A DNA stretch of 64,000 nucleotides from Lutibacter litoralis (lineage in GTDB: Bacteria; Bacteroidota; Bacteroidia; Flavobacteriales; Flavobacteriaceae). Below the pieces are notes generated by a model, which searched no databases, was not told the DNA's origin, and saw only the letters and a program-made list of their open reading frames with translations. Location of the stretch: positions 29,766 through 93,765 of the forward strand of contig NZ_BMNS01000001.1 in NCBI RefSeq assembly GCF_014646675.1, read 5' to 3'. Below are positions 55,287 through 63,948 of the stretch, one piece after another. Position 1 is the first letter of the stretch. Every line of letters starts with the position of its first letter. The translations under genes and the position numbers were made by a program.

Positions 55287-56066
55287 CTATAAAGAACGAT
55301 CTAAATGTACATAACCACCATCAACATAGATTAATTGTCCTGTGGTATGACTAGATTTATCAGACAATAAAAAAACAACTGTATTTGCAATTTCTTCAAC
55401 TGTTGTCATTCTATTCTCTAAAGGTATTTTCGCTGTTATTTGATTTAATTTTTCCTCAGGATTATGTAATGTTTGAATCCATTTTTTGTACAAAGGAGTG
55501 TAACATTCTGCAACTATTACAGCATTTACTCGAATACTATATGGCAATAATTCCACAGCCCACTCTCTAGTTAATGCATTTCTACCTCCATTTGCAGCAG
55601 CGTAACCAGAAGTTCCCCCTTGTCCAGTAGTTGCAGTTTTAGAACCAATATTTACTATTGAACCTTTGCTTTTTTTAAGTTCAGGAAGTGCATAATGAGC
55701 CATTAAATAATAATGTGTAAGATTTTTATTAATGGATGCTATAAAATTTTTATAGCTTCCGTTTTCTAGACCAACATTATCATTAACACCAGCATTATTA
55801 ACTAAACCATCTATGCGACCATATTTATTTATAATGTTTTTTACAGCATTTTCACATTGTTTTGGATCTGAAAGTTCAGCAATTTCATAATATGCAGTTC
55901 CTCCCATTTTCTCAATTTCAGCTAAAACCTCTAAAACACTCTCTTCATTTCTGCTAATAATTACTGGAATAGCATTTTCATTTAGTAAAGCTTGTGTAAT
56001 TCCTAAACCAATTCCTTTTGAACCACCAGTAACTATAATTAATTTATTTTTTAGTTTTAGATCCAT
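55287..56066 (-). CDS. SDR oxidoreductase, predicted L-fucose dehydrogenase
   Basis: A 259-residue short-chain dehydrogenase predicted to oxidise L-fucose to L-fucono-1,5-lactone. The NAD(P) motif GGSKGIGLGI and the structural VNNAGV are intact, and the catalytic Tyr is at residue 155 (SGYAAANGGRNALTREWAV). The expected catalytic Lys four residues later is Asn (N159). In known family members the YxxxK Lys lowers the Tyr pKa and holds the ribose. From memory, Asn at this place may be a lineage feature of these enzymes in Bacteroidota. The role is assigned from operon context plus resemblance to L-fucose dehydrogenases. Confidence 0.85.
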   Translation of the reverse strand: MDLKLKNKLIIVTGGSKGIGLGITQALLNENAIPVIISRNEESVLEVLAEIEKMGGTAYYEIAELSDPKQCENAVKNIINKYGRIDGLVNNAGVNDNVGLENGSYKNFIASINKNLTHYYLMAHYALPELKKSKGSIVNIGSKTATTGQGGTSGYAAANGGRNALTREWAVELLPYSIRVNAVIVAECYTPLYKKWIQTLHNPEEKLNQITAKIPLENRMTTVEEIANTVVFLLSDKSSHTTGQLIYVDGGYVHLDRSL

Positions 56067-56082
56067 TTGATACTATTTTAAT

Positions 56083-56907
56083 TTATAAATTATAAAAATT
56101 TAGCGCGTTCTTACCCATAATTAAAGCTTTTTCATCTTCTGAAAAATCAGCAATATAACGTTCAACAATGGCTAGTACTTTTTCGTAATTTCCTGCTACT
56201 AAACACACAGGCCAATCTGAACCAAACATAACCTTTTCAACTCCAAATGAATTAAAAATCACCTCCAAATACGGAACAAAATCTGAATAATTCCATTTAT
56301 TAAAATCCGTTTCGGTTACCAATCCAGAAACTTTACAATATACATTTGGAAATAATGCTAATTTCTGAATTTTTACTTTCCAATCTTGAATCTCTTTTGT
56401 TTTTATTGCAGGTTTTCCAATATGATCTAATACAAATTTCTGATTTGGAAATTTTTGTACAAACTCAATCACTTCCTCAAGTTGGTTATGATACACCAAA
56501 ACATCGTACGTTAAATTGTATTTTTCTAATAATTTAATTCCGTTTTGAAAATTTTCATTCAACAAAAAACCTTTTGGTTCAGCTTGTATAATATGTCGAA
56601 CTCCACAAAATTTTTGAAACTCAGAAAAATAGTTCAGCCTAGTTTCAACCAAATCGGAAGCTAAATCTACCCAACCTACTACTCCTTTAATAAATGAATT
56701 TTCGGAAGCTAAATTTAGTAAAAAAAGTGTTTCTTCTTCCGATTGATCTGCTTGTACTGCAATACAACCATCAATATTATTAAATTTTAAAATTGGCTTT
56801 AAATCTTTTGGTAAAAAATCTTTTCTAATAATAGCCATCGCATCATCAATCCAACTATCTCTAATAGGATTAAATTTCCAAAAATGTTGATGGCTATCAA
56901 TTTTCAT
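56083..56907 (-). CDS. Amidohydrolase, predicted L-fucono-1,5-lactonase
   Basis: A 274-residue TIM-barrel hydrolase of the COG3618 type. The HxH motif is in MKIDSHQHFWKF, and further ligand regions are FVLDHIGKP near residue 175 and VMFGSDWPV near residue 228. It should hydrolyse L-fucono-1,5-lactone to L-fuconate. ATG at 56907 is the start, since the longer frame to 57039 reads back into the GH16 gene. It lies 5 bases after GH16 and 16 bases before the L-fucose dehydrogenase gene, matching its step in the pathway. Confidence 0.9.
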   Translation of the reverse strand: MKIDSHQHFWKFNPIRDSWIDDAMAIIRKDFLPKDLKPILKFNNIDGCIAVQADQSEEETLFLLNLASENSFIKGVVGWVDLASDLVETRLNYFSEFQKFCGVRHIIQAEPKGFLLNENFQNGIKLLEKYNLTYDVLVYHNQLEEVIEFVQKFPNQKFVLDHIGKPAIKTKEIQDWKVKIQKLALFPNVYCKVSGLVTETDFNKWNYSDFVPYLEVIFNSFGVEKVMFGSDWPVCLVAGNYEKVLAIVERYIADFSEDEKALIMGKNALNFYNL

Positions 56908-56912
56908 AGGCG

Positions 56913-57698
56913 TTACTGGTAAACTTTTACCCAATCTATAATCATTTGTACTGGTAAATCTTCCGGATCTGCTTTTCCAACCCAAGCGCCTTCTAATTGC
57001 TGATCTATTAACAAATAAAACGGCTGATCGTAAGGCCATTGAGATGGATCAACATCTTTTAACCTTGGGTATGTAAACGTTTCTTCTCCATTTAGTGTAA
57101 AAACCAATTTATCTGGAAACCATTCTAAACCAAATATATTAAAAACTTCTTTATTAAATTTTGCTGTGCTGGAATACGGTGGATTCGTTTTTTGTTTTAA
57201 TTCTAAAGTATAATACGAATGTGTAGTTTGATAAATGATATCATCATAATTTAAATGTTCCATAATATCAATTTCTCCATTTTTTGGATAGTTTCCGTAT
57301 TTTTTTTCTTCCGCTAACATCCAAATTGCTGGCCAAGCACCTTGAGCACTTTCTAATTTAGCGTGGATTTCAACTTTACCATACTGAAAAGCAAACTTAC
57401 CTTTTGTGTAAATGCCTCCTGTTAAAAAAGGCCTAGAATCTGCTATGGTATCTGTATTTACAATTCCTTTTAAATATAGTTTACCATCAGAAATTTCATA
57501 ACATTCTGAATCGCTTGTCATATAATTTCCCCAATCTGCATTATTTTTAGGAATCTTCGTCCACTTTGCAGTATCAATTTCTTCTTTATCAAAATTATCT
57601 TCCCATATCAATTTCCAGTCTTTTTTTGAAATTGTAGAGGAACTACTTTTGCAACCTACTAAAATAATTGCAACAATTATTACTATATATTTTGACAT
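56913..57698 (-). CDS. GH16 family glycoside hydrolase lipoprotein
   Basis: A 261-residue lipoprotein (signal peptide VIIVAIILVGC, Cys near residue 16) with a beta-jelly-roll glycosidase domain. The catalytic motif is GEIDIMEH, with E142, D144 and E147 as nucleophile, helper and acid/base. QGAWPAIWML precedes it and is typical of laminarinase- or endo-beta-1,3-glucanase-like GH16. It is embedded in an L-fucose operon, where its polysaccharide substrate is unclear: a fucosylated beta-linked glycan is possible. Whether the GH16 subfamily is 3, 12 or another cannot be fixed by eye. Confidence 0.9.
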   Translation of the reverse strand: MSKYIVIIVAIILVGCKSSSSTISKKDWKLIWEDNFDKEEIDTAKWTKIPKNNADWGNYMTSDSECYEISDGKLYLKGIVNTDTIADSRPFLTGGIYTKGKFAFQYGKVEIHAKLESAQGAWPAIWMLAEEKKYGNYPKNGEIDIMEHLNYDDIIYQTTHSYYTLELKQKTNPPYSSTAKFNKEVFNIFGLEWFPDKLVFTLNGEETFTYPRLKDVDPSQWPYDQPFYLLIDQQLEGAWVGKADPEDLPVQMIIDWVKVYQ

Positions 57699-57715
57699 CT
57701 TGCTACTTTCTTTAA

Positions 57716-58573
57716 TTATTTTGAATATGCTACGGCAGTTTGTTTTGAAGCTCCTAAACCTTCAATTCCTAGCTCCATAACATCACCTGGTTTTAAATAT
57801 TTTGGTGGATTAAATCCTAATCCAACTCCAAATGGTGTTCCCGTTGAAATAATATCACCTGGCAATAACGTCATATACTGACTGATATAGCTCACCACTT
57901 CTTGCACGTTAAAAATAAAATCATTTGTAGAACTATCTTGAACAGTTTCACCATTTAATTTCAACCATAAATGTAAATCGTTCGGGTTTTTAATTTCGTC
58001 TTTTGTAGCAATAAAAGGTCCCACAGGAGCAAAGGTATCACACCCTTTTCCTTTACACCATTGTCCTTCTTTTTCAATTTGAAAGGCTCTTTCCGAAACA
58101 TCATTGTGTAATACATATCCAGCAATATGGTCAAAAGCATTGGCTTCTTCTACATAAGATGCTTTTTTACCAATAACAATTGCTAACTCTACTTCCCAAT
58201 CTGTTTTTTTAGAATTTTTAGGAATAATTACCACATCCATTGGCCCACATAATGCAGTAGTTGATTTAAAAAACAATACAGGCTCAGTTGGCACTTTCAT
58301 ACCTGCTTCGGCTGCGTGTTGTGCATAATTTAATCCAACACAAACTATTTTTGATGGTCTTGTTAAAGGAACTCCTAAACGAGCATCTTCGCTTATTTTT
58401 GGACAACTTGACTGATTTATTTTTAACCATTTTTCTAATCGCTCTAATCCATCACCACCAAAAAAAGTTTCGTTATAATCTTGACCAAAATCAGAAACAT
58501 CAATTCTGGCACCATCTTCTAATTGAACTCCTGGCTTCTCGTTTCCTGCTGTTCCAAATCGTATTAATTTCAT
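57716..58573 (-). CDS. Fumarylacetoacetate hydrolase family, predicted diketo-deoxyfuconate hydrolase
   Basis: A 285-residue FAH-family enzyme. The core shows KIVCVGLNYAQHAAEAGM near residue 78, DWEVELAIVIGK near residue 125 and TGTPFGVGLGFNPPKYLKPGD near residue 245, with acidic metal ligands. In this operon it is the natural candidate to cleave 2,4-diketo-3-deoxy-L-fuconate into pyruvate and L-lactate. It is less likely to be fumarylacetoacetase of the tyrosine pathway, whose genes are 20 kb away. ATG at 58573 is used. Confidence 0.88.
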   Translation of the reverse strand: MKLIRFGTAGNEKPGVQLEDGARIDVSDFGQDYNETFFGGDGLERLEKWLKINQSSCPKISEDARLGVPLTRPSKIVCVGLNYAQHAAEAGMKVPTEPVLFFKSTTALCGPMDVVIIPKNSKKTDWEVELAIVIGKKASYVEEANAFDHIAGYVLHNDVSERAFQIEKEGQWCKGKGCDTFAPVGPFIATKDEIKNPNDLHLWLKLNGETVQDSSTNDFIFNVQEVVSYISQYMTLLPGDIISTGTPFGVGLGFNPPKYLKPGDVMELGIEGLGASKQTAVAYSK

Positions 58574-58586
58574 TTTCGTGTTTTTA

Positions 58587-60386
58587 TTAATTCTTATTAA
58601 TTTCAAAAGTCCAAGCATCAAAAGATGGTAATTCACTAAATTTAATGGTTGAAGTATTAATATACATTTTACCATTTTTGTACTTCCATTCTAGATTTCT
58701 ATCAACTCCTAACAATTTAACTTTGGCGTTATTTCCAGGATTTGGAATTGTTAAAACCAGCTCGTTATCTGGCCATTCAAAACTAATTGCATAAATATTA
58801 TTATTATTTTGAGTATAGCATAAATACGTTTCCATAGAGCTATAAGTTCCTAATATTCCAGGAGTATTTTTTTCTTTATCCTGAAAAAAGTTAGTTGCCG
58901 GCACAATTTCTTTTGTTAAGTTTTTAGCACTCCAAAACAATGAGATTTCTGCGTTTTGCTTGTATTCTTTATATTTTATATGAATTGGGTAAGCAACTCC
59001 TTTTTTTAGTGAAATAACACCATCTTTAGAAGCTCCAGTATTTGCACCCATAACCTCAGCTTCGTTTGCCGTTATTGTATTATTCTGATTCACAACTAAC
59101 TTATTGTCAATAAAAACAGCTGCTTCATCATCTGCTTTTACCTCAAAAGTATATTTACCATTTTCTGGTGCAACAATAAAACCTTTCCATTCTGCTGTAA
59201 AATTATCTTCTTTTATTCCTTTTAAAGGTGCGTTTCTAACCCATCTAAAATTAATATTTTCATCAATTCTTTCTTTATAAATTAGTTTTTCTTCTTCCAT
59301 AATTTCAAATGGTTTAGAGCCATAAATTGCAGAGCCATTTATTTTTAACCAATCTCCTAATTGCGTTAATCTTTCTTGCTGAATCATTGGAATTTGCCCA
59401 TCGGCTCTTGGACCAACATTTAAAATCATACCTCCACCATTTGCAACAGTTTGCACAAAACGTGTAATTAAATCTTTTGAAGTTCCATACGCAGCTAAAT
59501 CCTCATTTCTATTTAATCCAAACGAGCGTCCAATACCTCTAACTTCAGCCCAAGGTCTGTCTGTCACTTTAATTCCGGCACTATATTCTGGTGTTAAGAA
59601 CCCAACATCTATACCATGTCCCCATCTATTATTTACAATTGCTTCTTTTCCAACTAAATTATAATACCAATTTATTAACTCTGCCGAATGCCATTGTTTT
59701 GCGGTATTGTACCATTCTCCATCAGTAAAAATTAACGATGGTTTGTACTCACTTACCAATTCTTTAAATTGCGGAATCATATATTCTTCAACATACTGTC
59801 CAATATTATCGTGCGGATCTGTATACCAACGGTGTAACGGATGGTTCCATTCTGCAAGCGAATAATACAATCCCATTTTTAAGTCAGTTTTACGAACTGC
59901 ATTAGTCAATTCTCCAACAATATCTCTTTTTGGCCCTGTATCTACACTGTTCCAATTTCTATTATATTTACTTGGCCACAAAGTATAACCATCGTGGTGT
60001 TTTGTAACTAAAACCACATATTTTGCTCCTGCATTCTCGAAAAGTTCTGCCCATTCTGCAGGATTAAATAATTCTGCTTTAAAATGATTTGTTAAATCGT
60101 TGTATTTAAAATCTTCGCCATATAATTTTTTCATGAAATTAGATCGCAAAGAATCTTTTAATTGAATACCTCTTAAAAACCATTCAGCATACGATTCTTT
60201 CCCTCCATATGCAGGGACAGAATACAATCCCCAGTGTACAAAAATCCCTAATTTAGCATTGTTAAACCATTCTGGAGATTCTCGCTTATTAATTGCTTCT
60301 ATAAGTTCTTCTTCCGTTTTTTCTTGTGCTTTTATCGAAAAATTTAATAAAGTAACTGCACATATAAATAATACTATTTTTTTCAT
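58587..60386 (-). CDS. GH29 alpha-L-fucosidase with C-terminal PA14 domain
   Basis: A 599-residue exported fucosidase. A signal peptide (IVLFICAVTLLNFSIKAQ) is followed by the GH29 barrel with AKLGIFVHWGLYSVPAYG near residue 44, VTKHHDGYTLW near residue 128 and the nucleophile Asp in IFTDGEWYN at about residue 222. A PA14-like domain (roughly residues 390-490: FTAEWKGFIVAPENGKYTFEVKADDEA) and a C-terminal sandwich follow. It should release alpha-L-fucose outside the cytoplasm, and PA14 may bind carbohydrate. It lies 13 bases upstream of the FAH gene. Confidence 0.94.
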   Translation of the reverse strand: MKKIVLFICAVTLLNFSIKAQEKTEEELIEAINKRESPEWFNNAKLGIFVHWGLYSVPAYGGKESYAEWFLRGIQLKDSLRSNFMKKLYGEDFKYNDLTNHFKAELFNPAEWAELFENAGAKYVVLVTKHHDGYTLWPSKYNRNWNSVDTGPKRDIVGELTNAVRKTDLKMGLYYSLAEWNHPLHRWYTDPHDNIGQYVEEYMIPQFKELVSEYKPSLIFTDGEWYNTAKQWHSAELINWYYNLVGKEAIVNNRWGHGIDVGFLTPEYSAGIKVTDRPWAEVRGIGRSFGLNRNEDLAAYGTSKDLITRFVQTVANGGGMILNVGPRADGQIPMIQQERLTQLGDWLKINGSAIYGSKPFEIMEEEKLIYKERIDENINFRWVRNAPLKGIKEDNFTAEWKGFIVAPENGKYTFEVKADDEAAVFIDNKLVVNQNNTITANEAEVMGANTGASKDGVISLKKGVAYPIHIKYKEYKQNAEISLFWSAKNLTKEIVPATNFFQDKEKNTPGILGTYSSMETYLCYTQNNNNIYAISFEWPDNELVLTIPNPGNNAKVKLLGVDRNLEWKYKNGKMYINTSTIKFSELPSFDAWTFEINKN

Positions 60387-60388
60387 AA

Positions 60389-61171
60389 TTATCCGTTTAA
60401 TTTTATAAACCCACCATCTATTGGGTAATCTGTCCCTGTAATAAATCCTGCCTCATCTGAACATAAAAACAATGCTAAATTAGCAATTTCCTCTGGCATT
60501 CCCATGCGTCCAATAGGTTGCGTTTTAGACAAAGCTTCAAACATTTCTTGTTCCTTATCTGGGTAATTTTTTTTGATAAAACCATCTACAAATGGTGTAT
60601 GAACTCTGGCAGGCGAAATACAATTGCATCTAATTCCGTTTGCAACATAATCTTTTGCAACTGAGTACGTCATAGTTAACACTGCGCCTTTGGTCATTGA
60701 ATACGCAAAACGATCTGAAATTCCAACCGAAGATGCGATAGATGCCATATTTAAAATAACACCTGTATTATTTGATTTCATTGTTGGGATACACGCCGAT
60801 ATACAATTATAAACACCTTTTATATTTACTTGATATAACCTATCTAAATCTTCTTCGGAAGTGTTTTCAATATTTCCAACATGCGCAATCCCAGCATTAT
60901 TTACTAGAATATCAATTGTTTTTTCTTCTGAAATAATTGCATCAACAACAGCTTTAACTTCTTTTGAATTGGAAACATTACACTGATGAATTTTAATACT
61001 TCCACTATAATTTGCTGCTTCAGAAATTAAGTTTTCTGAATTTTCAATATGTAGTTCCAACACATGAATTCGCGCTCCTTGAGCCGCAAATTTTAATGAA
61101 ATTGCTTTTCCAATTCCACTAGCTCCCCCAGTAACAATTGTAATTTTATTTTTTAAACTTAATAATGACAT
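60389..61171 (-). CDS. SDR oxidoreductase, predicted 2-keto-3-deoxy-L-fuconate dehydrogenase
   Basis: A 260-residue NAD(P)-dependent dehydrogenase. The cofactor motif is TGGASGIGKAI, with VNNAGIAHVG near residue 90, Ser in NMASIASSVG near residue 144 and the complete YxxxK motif YSMTK (Tyr 157, Lys 161). In this pathway it should oxidise 2-keto-3-deoxy-L-fuconate to the 2,4-diketo acid that the FAH-family enzyme cleaves. It is 6 bases after the second fucosidase gene and 2 bases before the PA14 fucosidase gene. The assignment is from context plus resemblance. Confidence 0.87.
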   Translation of the reverse strand: MSLLSLKNKITIVTGGASGIGKAISLKFAAQGARIHVLELHIENSENLISEAANYSGSIKIHQCNVSNSKEVKAVVDAIISEEKTIDILVNNAGIAHVGNIENTSEEDLDRLYQVNIKGVYNCISACIPTMKSNNTGVILNMASIASSVGISDRFAYSMTKGAVLTMTYSVAKDYVANGIRCNCISPARVHTPFVDGFIKKNYPDKEQEMFEALSKTQPIGRMGMPEEIANLALFLCSDEAGFITGTDYPIDGGFIKLNG

Positions 61172-61177
61172 TTGTTT

Positions 61178-62509
61178 TTATTTTAATATAATTTCTAAGA
61201 TAGTATCTATTTCGTGCTTTCTATTATCTGGAATTTCAATAATTAATTGTCCTTTTTTCAATTTATAATTGTGCTTACTCCTATCATTAAAAAAAGTTAC
61301 TCGTTTAATTTTACCTTCAAAATTATCAATTTGTACTTGATTTAATTCTGAATTTAAAATATGTAGGTATAGTATTTTATCTTTTTGTGTTGACACATAA
61401 TCTTTGGTTGCAGAAATAATACCACCTCTAGTGCCATAAATTGTTTTTCCGTTTTCAGCTAACCAATTTCCGACAGCTTTTAAACGTTCTTTATGCTCTT
61501 TTTGAATCTCTCCGTTTGGCATTGGACCAACGTTTAATAAAAAATTTCCGTTTCTTCCAGCTGCATTTACAACATATTTAATAAGCTGTTTAACAGATTT
61601 GTGGTTGCCGTCTTGAAGGTTAAACCCCCAAGATTGATTAATAGTTTCACAAGTTTCTAAAGGCAGTTGACCAATAATTGCGCCTCCAAAACCAGTAGTG
61701 TTTTTTCCAGGCAAGTCTTTTTCAAACATTTGAAAATCCTCACCTTCAAAGGATTTTAAATGATGATTATTTCCTATTAATAATGCCGGTTTAACATTAT
61801 GAATCATACTATATGTTTCTTCAAGGTTCCAACGCTCTAAACCTTCTTTTCTTGTTTCTGGGGTACGTCCTTTTTCTTTTAAAATATCCCAAAACCCATC
61901 AAACCAAAAGCCAGAAATATCATAATTTTCTGCTAATTCTTTAATCTGTTCATTTTGATAAGCAAGGTAATTTTTCCAATTTCCAGATTCTGGTCTCCCA
62001 ACATCTTGCCCAGTATAACCTCTAGGATAGTAATCTGGGTGATTCCAGTCCAACTGAGAATAATAGGCATACAATTTTATGCCTTGTTTTTTACATTCTT
62101 GTTCTAGAGCTCTAAAAATATCTTTACCATAAGGTGTTGCTTTTACAATATTATAATCTGAAACTTTAGAATTGTACATTGCAAAACCATCATGATGTTT
62201 GGTAGTGATAGTTATGTATTTCATGCCAGCATCTTTAGCTAGTTTTACCAATTCTTTAGCATCAAATTTAGTAGGATTGAAAAATTTTGGCAATAATTGG
62301 TATCTTTCTACTTTAATATTTTGATTGGTCATAACCCATTCGGCATCACCTAAAATGCTATAAACTCCCCAGTGGATAAACATTCCAAATTTATCATCTT
62401 GAAAAGCCTCGCGAGCTTTTAAATTTTCTTTTGAAGGTTTATAAACCGATTGTGCAAAAATTGACTGGAAGCCAAACGTTATTAAAAACAAAAATAGTAA
62501 CCGTTTCAT
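61178..62509 (-). CDS. GH29 alpha-L-fucosidase
   Basis: A 443-residue exported fucosidase with a signal peptide (LLFLFLITFGFQSIFAQ). The GH29 barrel shows FGMFIHWGVYSILGDAEW near residue 40, TTKHHDGFAMYNSKVSDYN near residue 95 and the nucleophile Asp in FWFDGFWD at about residue 204. There is no PA14 domain, unlike the paralogue at 58587, so the two may act on different fucosyl linkages. It lies 30 bases downstream of the fuconate dehydratase gene. Confidence 0.94.
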   Translation of the reverse strand: MKRLLFLFLITFGFQSIFAQSVYKPSKENLKAREAFQDDKFGMFIHWGVYSILGDAEWVMTNQNIKVERYQLLPKFFNPTKFDAKELVKLAKDAGMKYITITTKHHDGFAMYNSKVSDYNIVKATPYGKDIFRALEQECKKQGIKLYAYYSQLDWNHPDYYPRGYTGQDVGRPESGNWKNYLAYQNEQIKELAENYDISGFWFDGFWDILKEKGRTPETRKEGLERWNLEETYSMIHNVKPALLIGNNHHLKSFEGEDFQMFEKDLPGKNTTGFGGAIIGQLPLETCETINQSWGFNLQDGNHKSVKQLIKYVVNAAGRNGNFLLNVGPMPNGEIQKEHKERLKAVGNWLAENGKTIYGTRGGIISATKDYVSTQKDKILYLHILNSELNQVQIDNFEGKIKRVTFFNDRSKHNYKLKKGQLIIEIPDNRKHEIDTILEIILK

Positions 62510-62539
62510 TTTAGTTTTAATTTATTAAAATTAACAAAC

Positions 62540-63841
62540 TTATTTCCAAATTTTCCCTACTGGAAACTCATAGTCTATTAAAGATTGACTTTTTATTTCA
62601 ATGCTATAACCTGGCAATAAAGGAGGCATATATGCGCCATTTTTAATTAGTACAGGATCTAAGAAGTGTTCGTGTAAATGATCTACATATTCAATAATAC
62701 GTTCATCTAACGAAGCACTTACTGCAATATAATCAATCATAGATAAATGTTGTACATATTCACACAACCCAACCCCCCCAGCGTGCGGACAAACTGGAAT
62801 ATTAAACTTTGCTGCCATTAATAAAATGGCTAAAATTTCGTTCACTCCACCAACCCTGCAACTATCTATCTGACAAATTTCAATAGCGCCAGCTTGCATT
62901 AATTGTTTAAACACTACTCTGTTTTGACAATGTTCTCCAGTAGCAACTTTTATTGGAGCAACCGCTTTTGCAATTTTTGCATGACCTAAAATATCATCTG
63001 GGCTAGTTGGTTCCTCAATCCAATAAGGATTAAATTTAGCTAATTCAGCCATATTTTCAATAGCTTCATCCACATCCCATTTTTGATTGGCATCCATCAT
63101 TAGTTGCAAATCATCTCCAATTTCTTCTCTAATAATTGCAGCTCTTCGCATATCATCTTGTAAATCGGAACCCACTTTTATTTTCATATGTTTAAAGCCT
63201 GCTGCCTTCGCCTCACCACATAAACGTCTCATTTTAGTATCTGAATAGCCTAACCAACCTGCAGAAGTTGTGTATGCAGGATAGCCATTTTTCAACAAAT
63301 CTTCTATTCTTTGCTGTTTTGTAGCTTCTTTATTTTCTAATAAAGTTACTGCTTCATTAGGAGTTATTGCGTCTGTTATATAGGTAAAATCTATACATTT
63401 TACAAACTCTTCAGGACTCATATCAGCCAATAATTTCCATAATGGTTTTTCTTCAACTTTTGCATATAAATCCCAAACAGCATTTACAATTGCTCCTGTT
63501 GCTAAATGAATTACGCCTTTTTCTGGCCCTAACCATCTTAACTGACTATCGCCTGTTATCATTTTCCAAAAAGCACCCATATCTTGAGTAAAAGACTCTA
63601 AACTTTTACCAATAAGTAAGTACGCTAAAGACTTAATAGCTGCAACACACAACTCATTTCCTCTGCCAATTGTAAAGGTTAGTCCATGACCTTCAAACTT
63701 ATTTGGGAAATTTGTTTTTAAAATAACATAAGCTGCAGAATAATCTGGATCAGGATTCATAGCATCTGAACCATCAAGAGATTGACTTGTAGGAAAACGC
63801 ACATCTTTTACTTCAACAGCTGTAATAATAATTGATTTCAT
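62540..63841 (-). CDS. L-fuconate dehydratase
   Basis: A 433-residue enolase-superfamily enzyme converting L-fuconate to 2-keto-3-deoxy-L-fuconate. The superfamily Lys pair is in KHMKIKVGSDL near residue 220, the metal ligands are in LMMDANQKWD, YWIEEPTSPDD and VATGEHCQNR, and the general base His is in CPHAGGVGLCEYVQH. The length and the RGNELCVAAIKSLAYL segment match the L-fuconate dehydratase family. It is the first gene of the 11-gene operon, with a -7 box at 63941-63948 and a palindrome in its leader. Confidence 0.94.
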   Translation of the reverse strand: MKSIIITAVEVKDVRFPTSQSLDGSDAMNPDPDYSAAYVILKTNFPNKFEGHGLTFTIGRGNELCVAAIKSLAYLLIGKSLESFTQDMGAFWKMITGDSQLRWLGPEKGVIHLATGAIVNAVWDLYAKVEEKPLWKLLADMSPEEFVKCIDFTYITDAITPNEAVTLLENKEATKQQRIEDLLKNGYPAYTTSAGWLGYSDTKMRRLCGEAKAAGFKHMKIKVGSDLQDDMRRAAIIREEIGDDLQLMMDANQKWDVDEAIENMAELAKFNPYWIEEPTSPDDILGHAKIAKAVAPIKVATGEHCQNRVVFKQLMQAGAIEICQIDSCRVGGVNEILAILLMAAKFNIPVCPHAGGVGLCEYVQHLSMIDYIAVSASLDERIIEYVDHLHEHFLDPVLIKNGAYMPPLLPGYSIEIKSQSLIDYEFPVGKIWK

Positions 63842-63895
63842 CTGTAAATTTTTAGTGTTCTTATTAAAGCTTTAATGGAATGTTCTTATTGATAC

Positions 63896-63905
63896 TTTCG
63901 CGAAA
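63896..63905. promoter_or_regulatory. Candidate operator palindrome for the L-fucose operon
   Basis: TTTCGCGAAA is a perfect 10-base palindrome 54 bases upstream of the fuconate dehydratase ATG, at about +30 relative to the predicted promoter, a place where a repressor would block transcription. It is the only CG-rich palindrome noticed in this AT-rich leader. No regulator gene is present in the window. Confidence 0.35.
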
Positions 63906-63940
63906 ATAATCTTATCATTTTTAAAGAAAATTAAATCAAC

Positions 63941-63948
63941 CAAATATA
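63941..63948 (-). promoter_or_regulatory. Candidate -7 box for the L-fucose operon
   Basis: The minus strand reads TATATTTG (TAnnTTTG), 99 bases upstream of the fuconate dehydratase ATG. A leader of about 90 bases containing the palindrome at 63896-63905 is implied. Confidence 0.5.

Noticed and set aside
56908-57039. Longer N-terminus of the amidohydrolase
   Set aside because: The added residues are a shadow of the GH16 gene end; MKIDSHQHFW is the typical family start.
57716-58573. FAH-family gene as fumarylacetoacetase of tyrosine catabolism
   Set aside because: It sits in the middle of the L-fucose operon with short spacing and fits the diketo-acid cleavage step; the tyrosine genes are more than 20 kb away.
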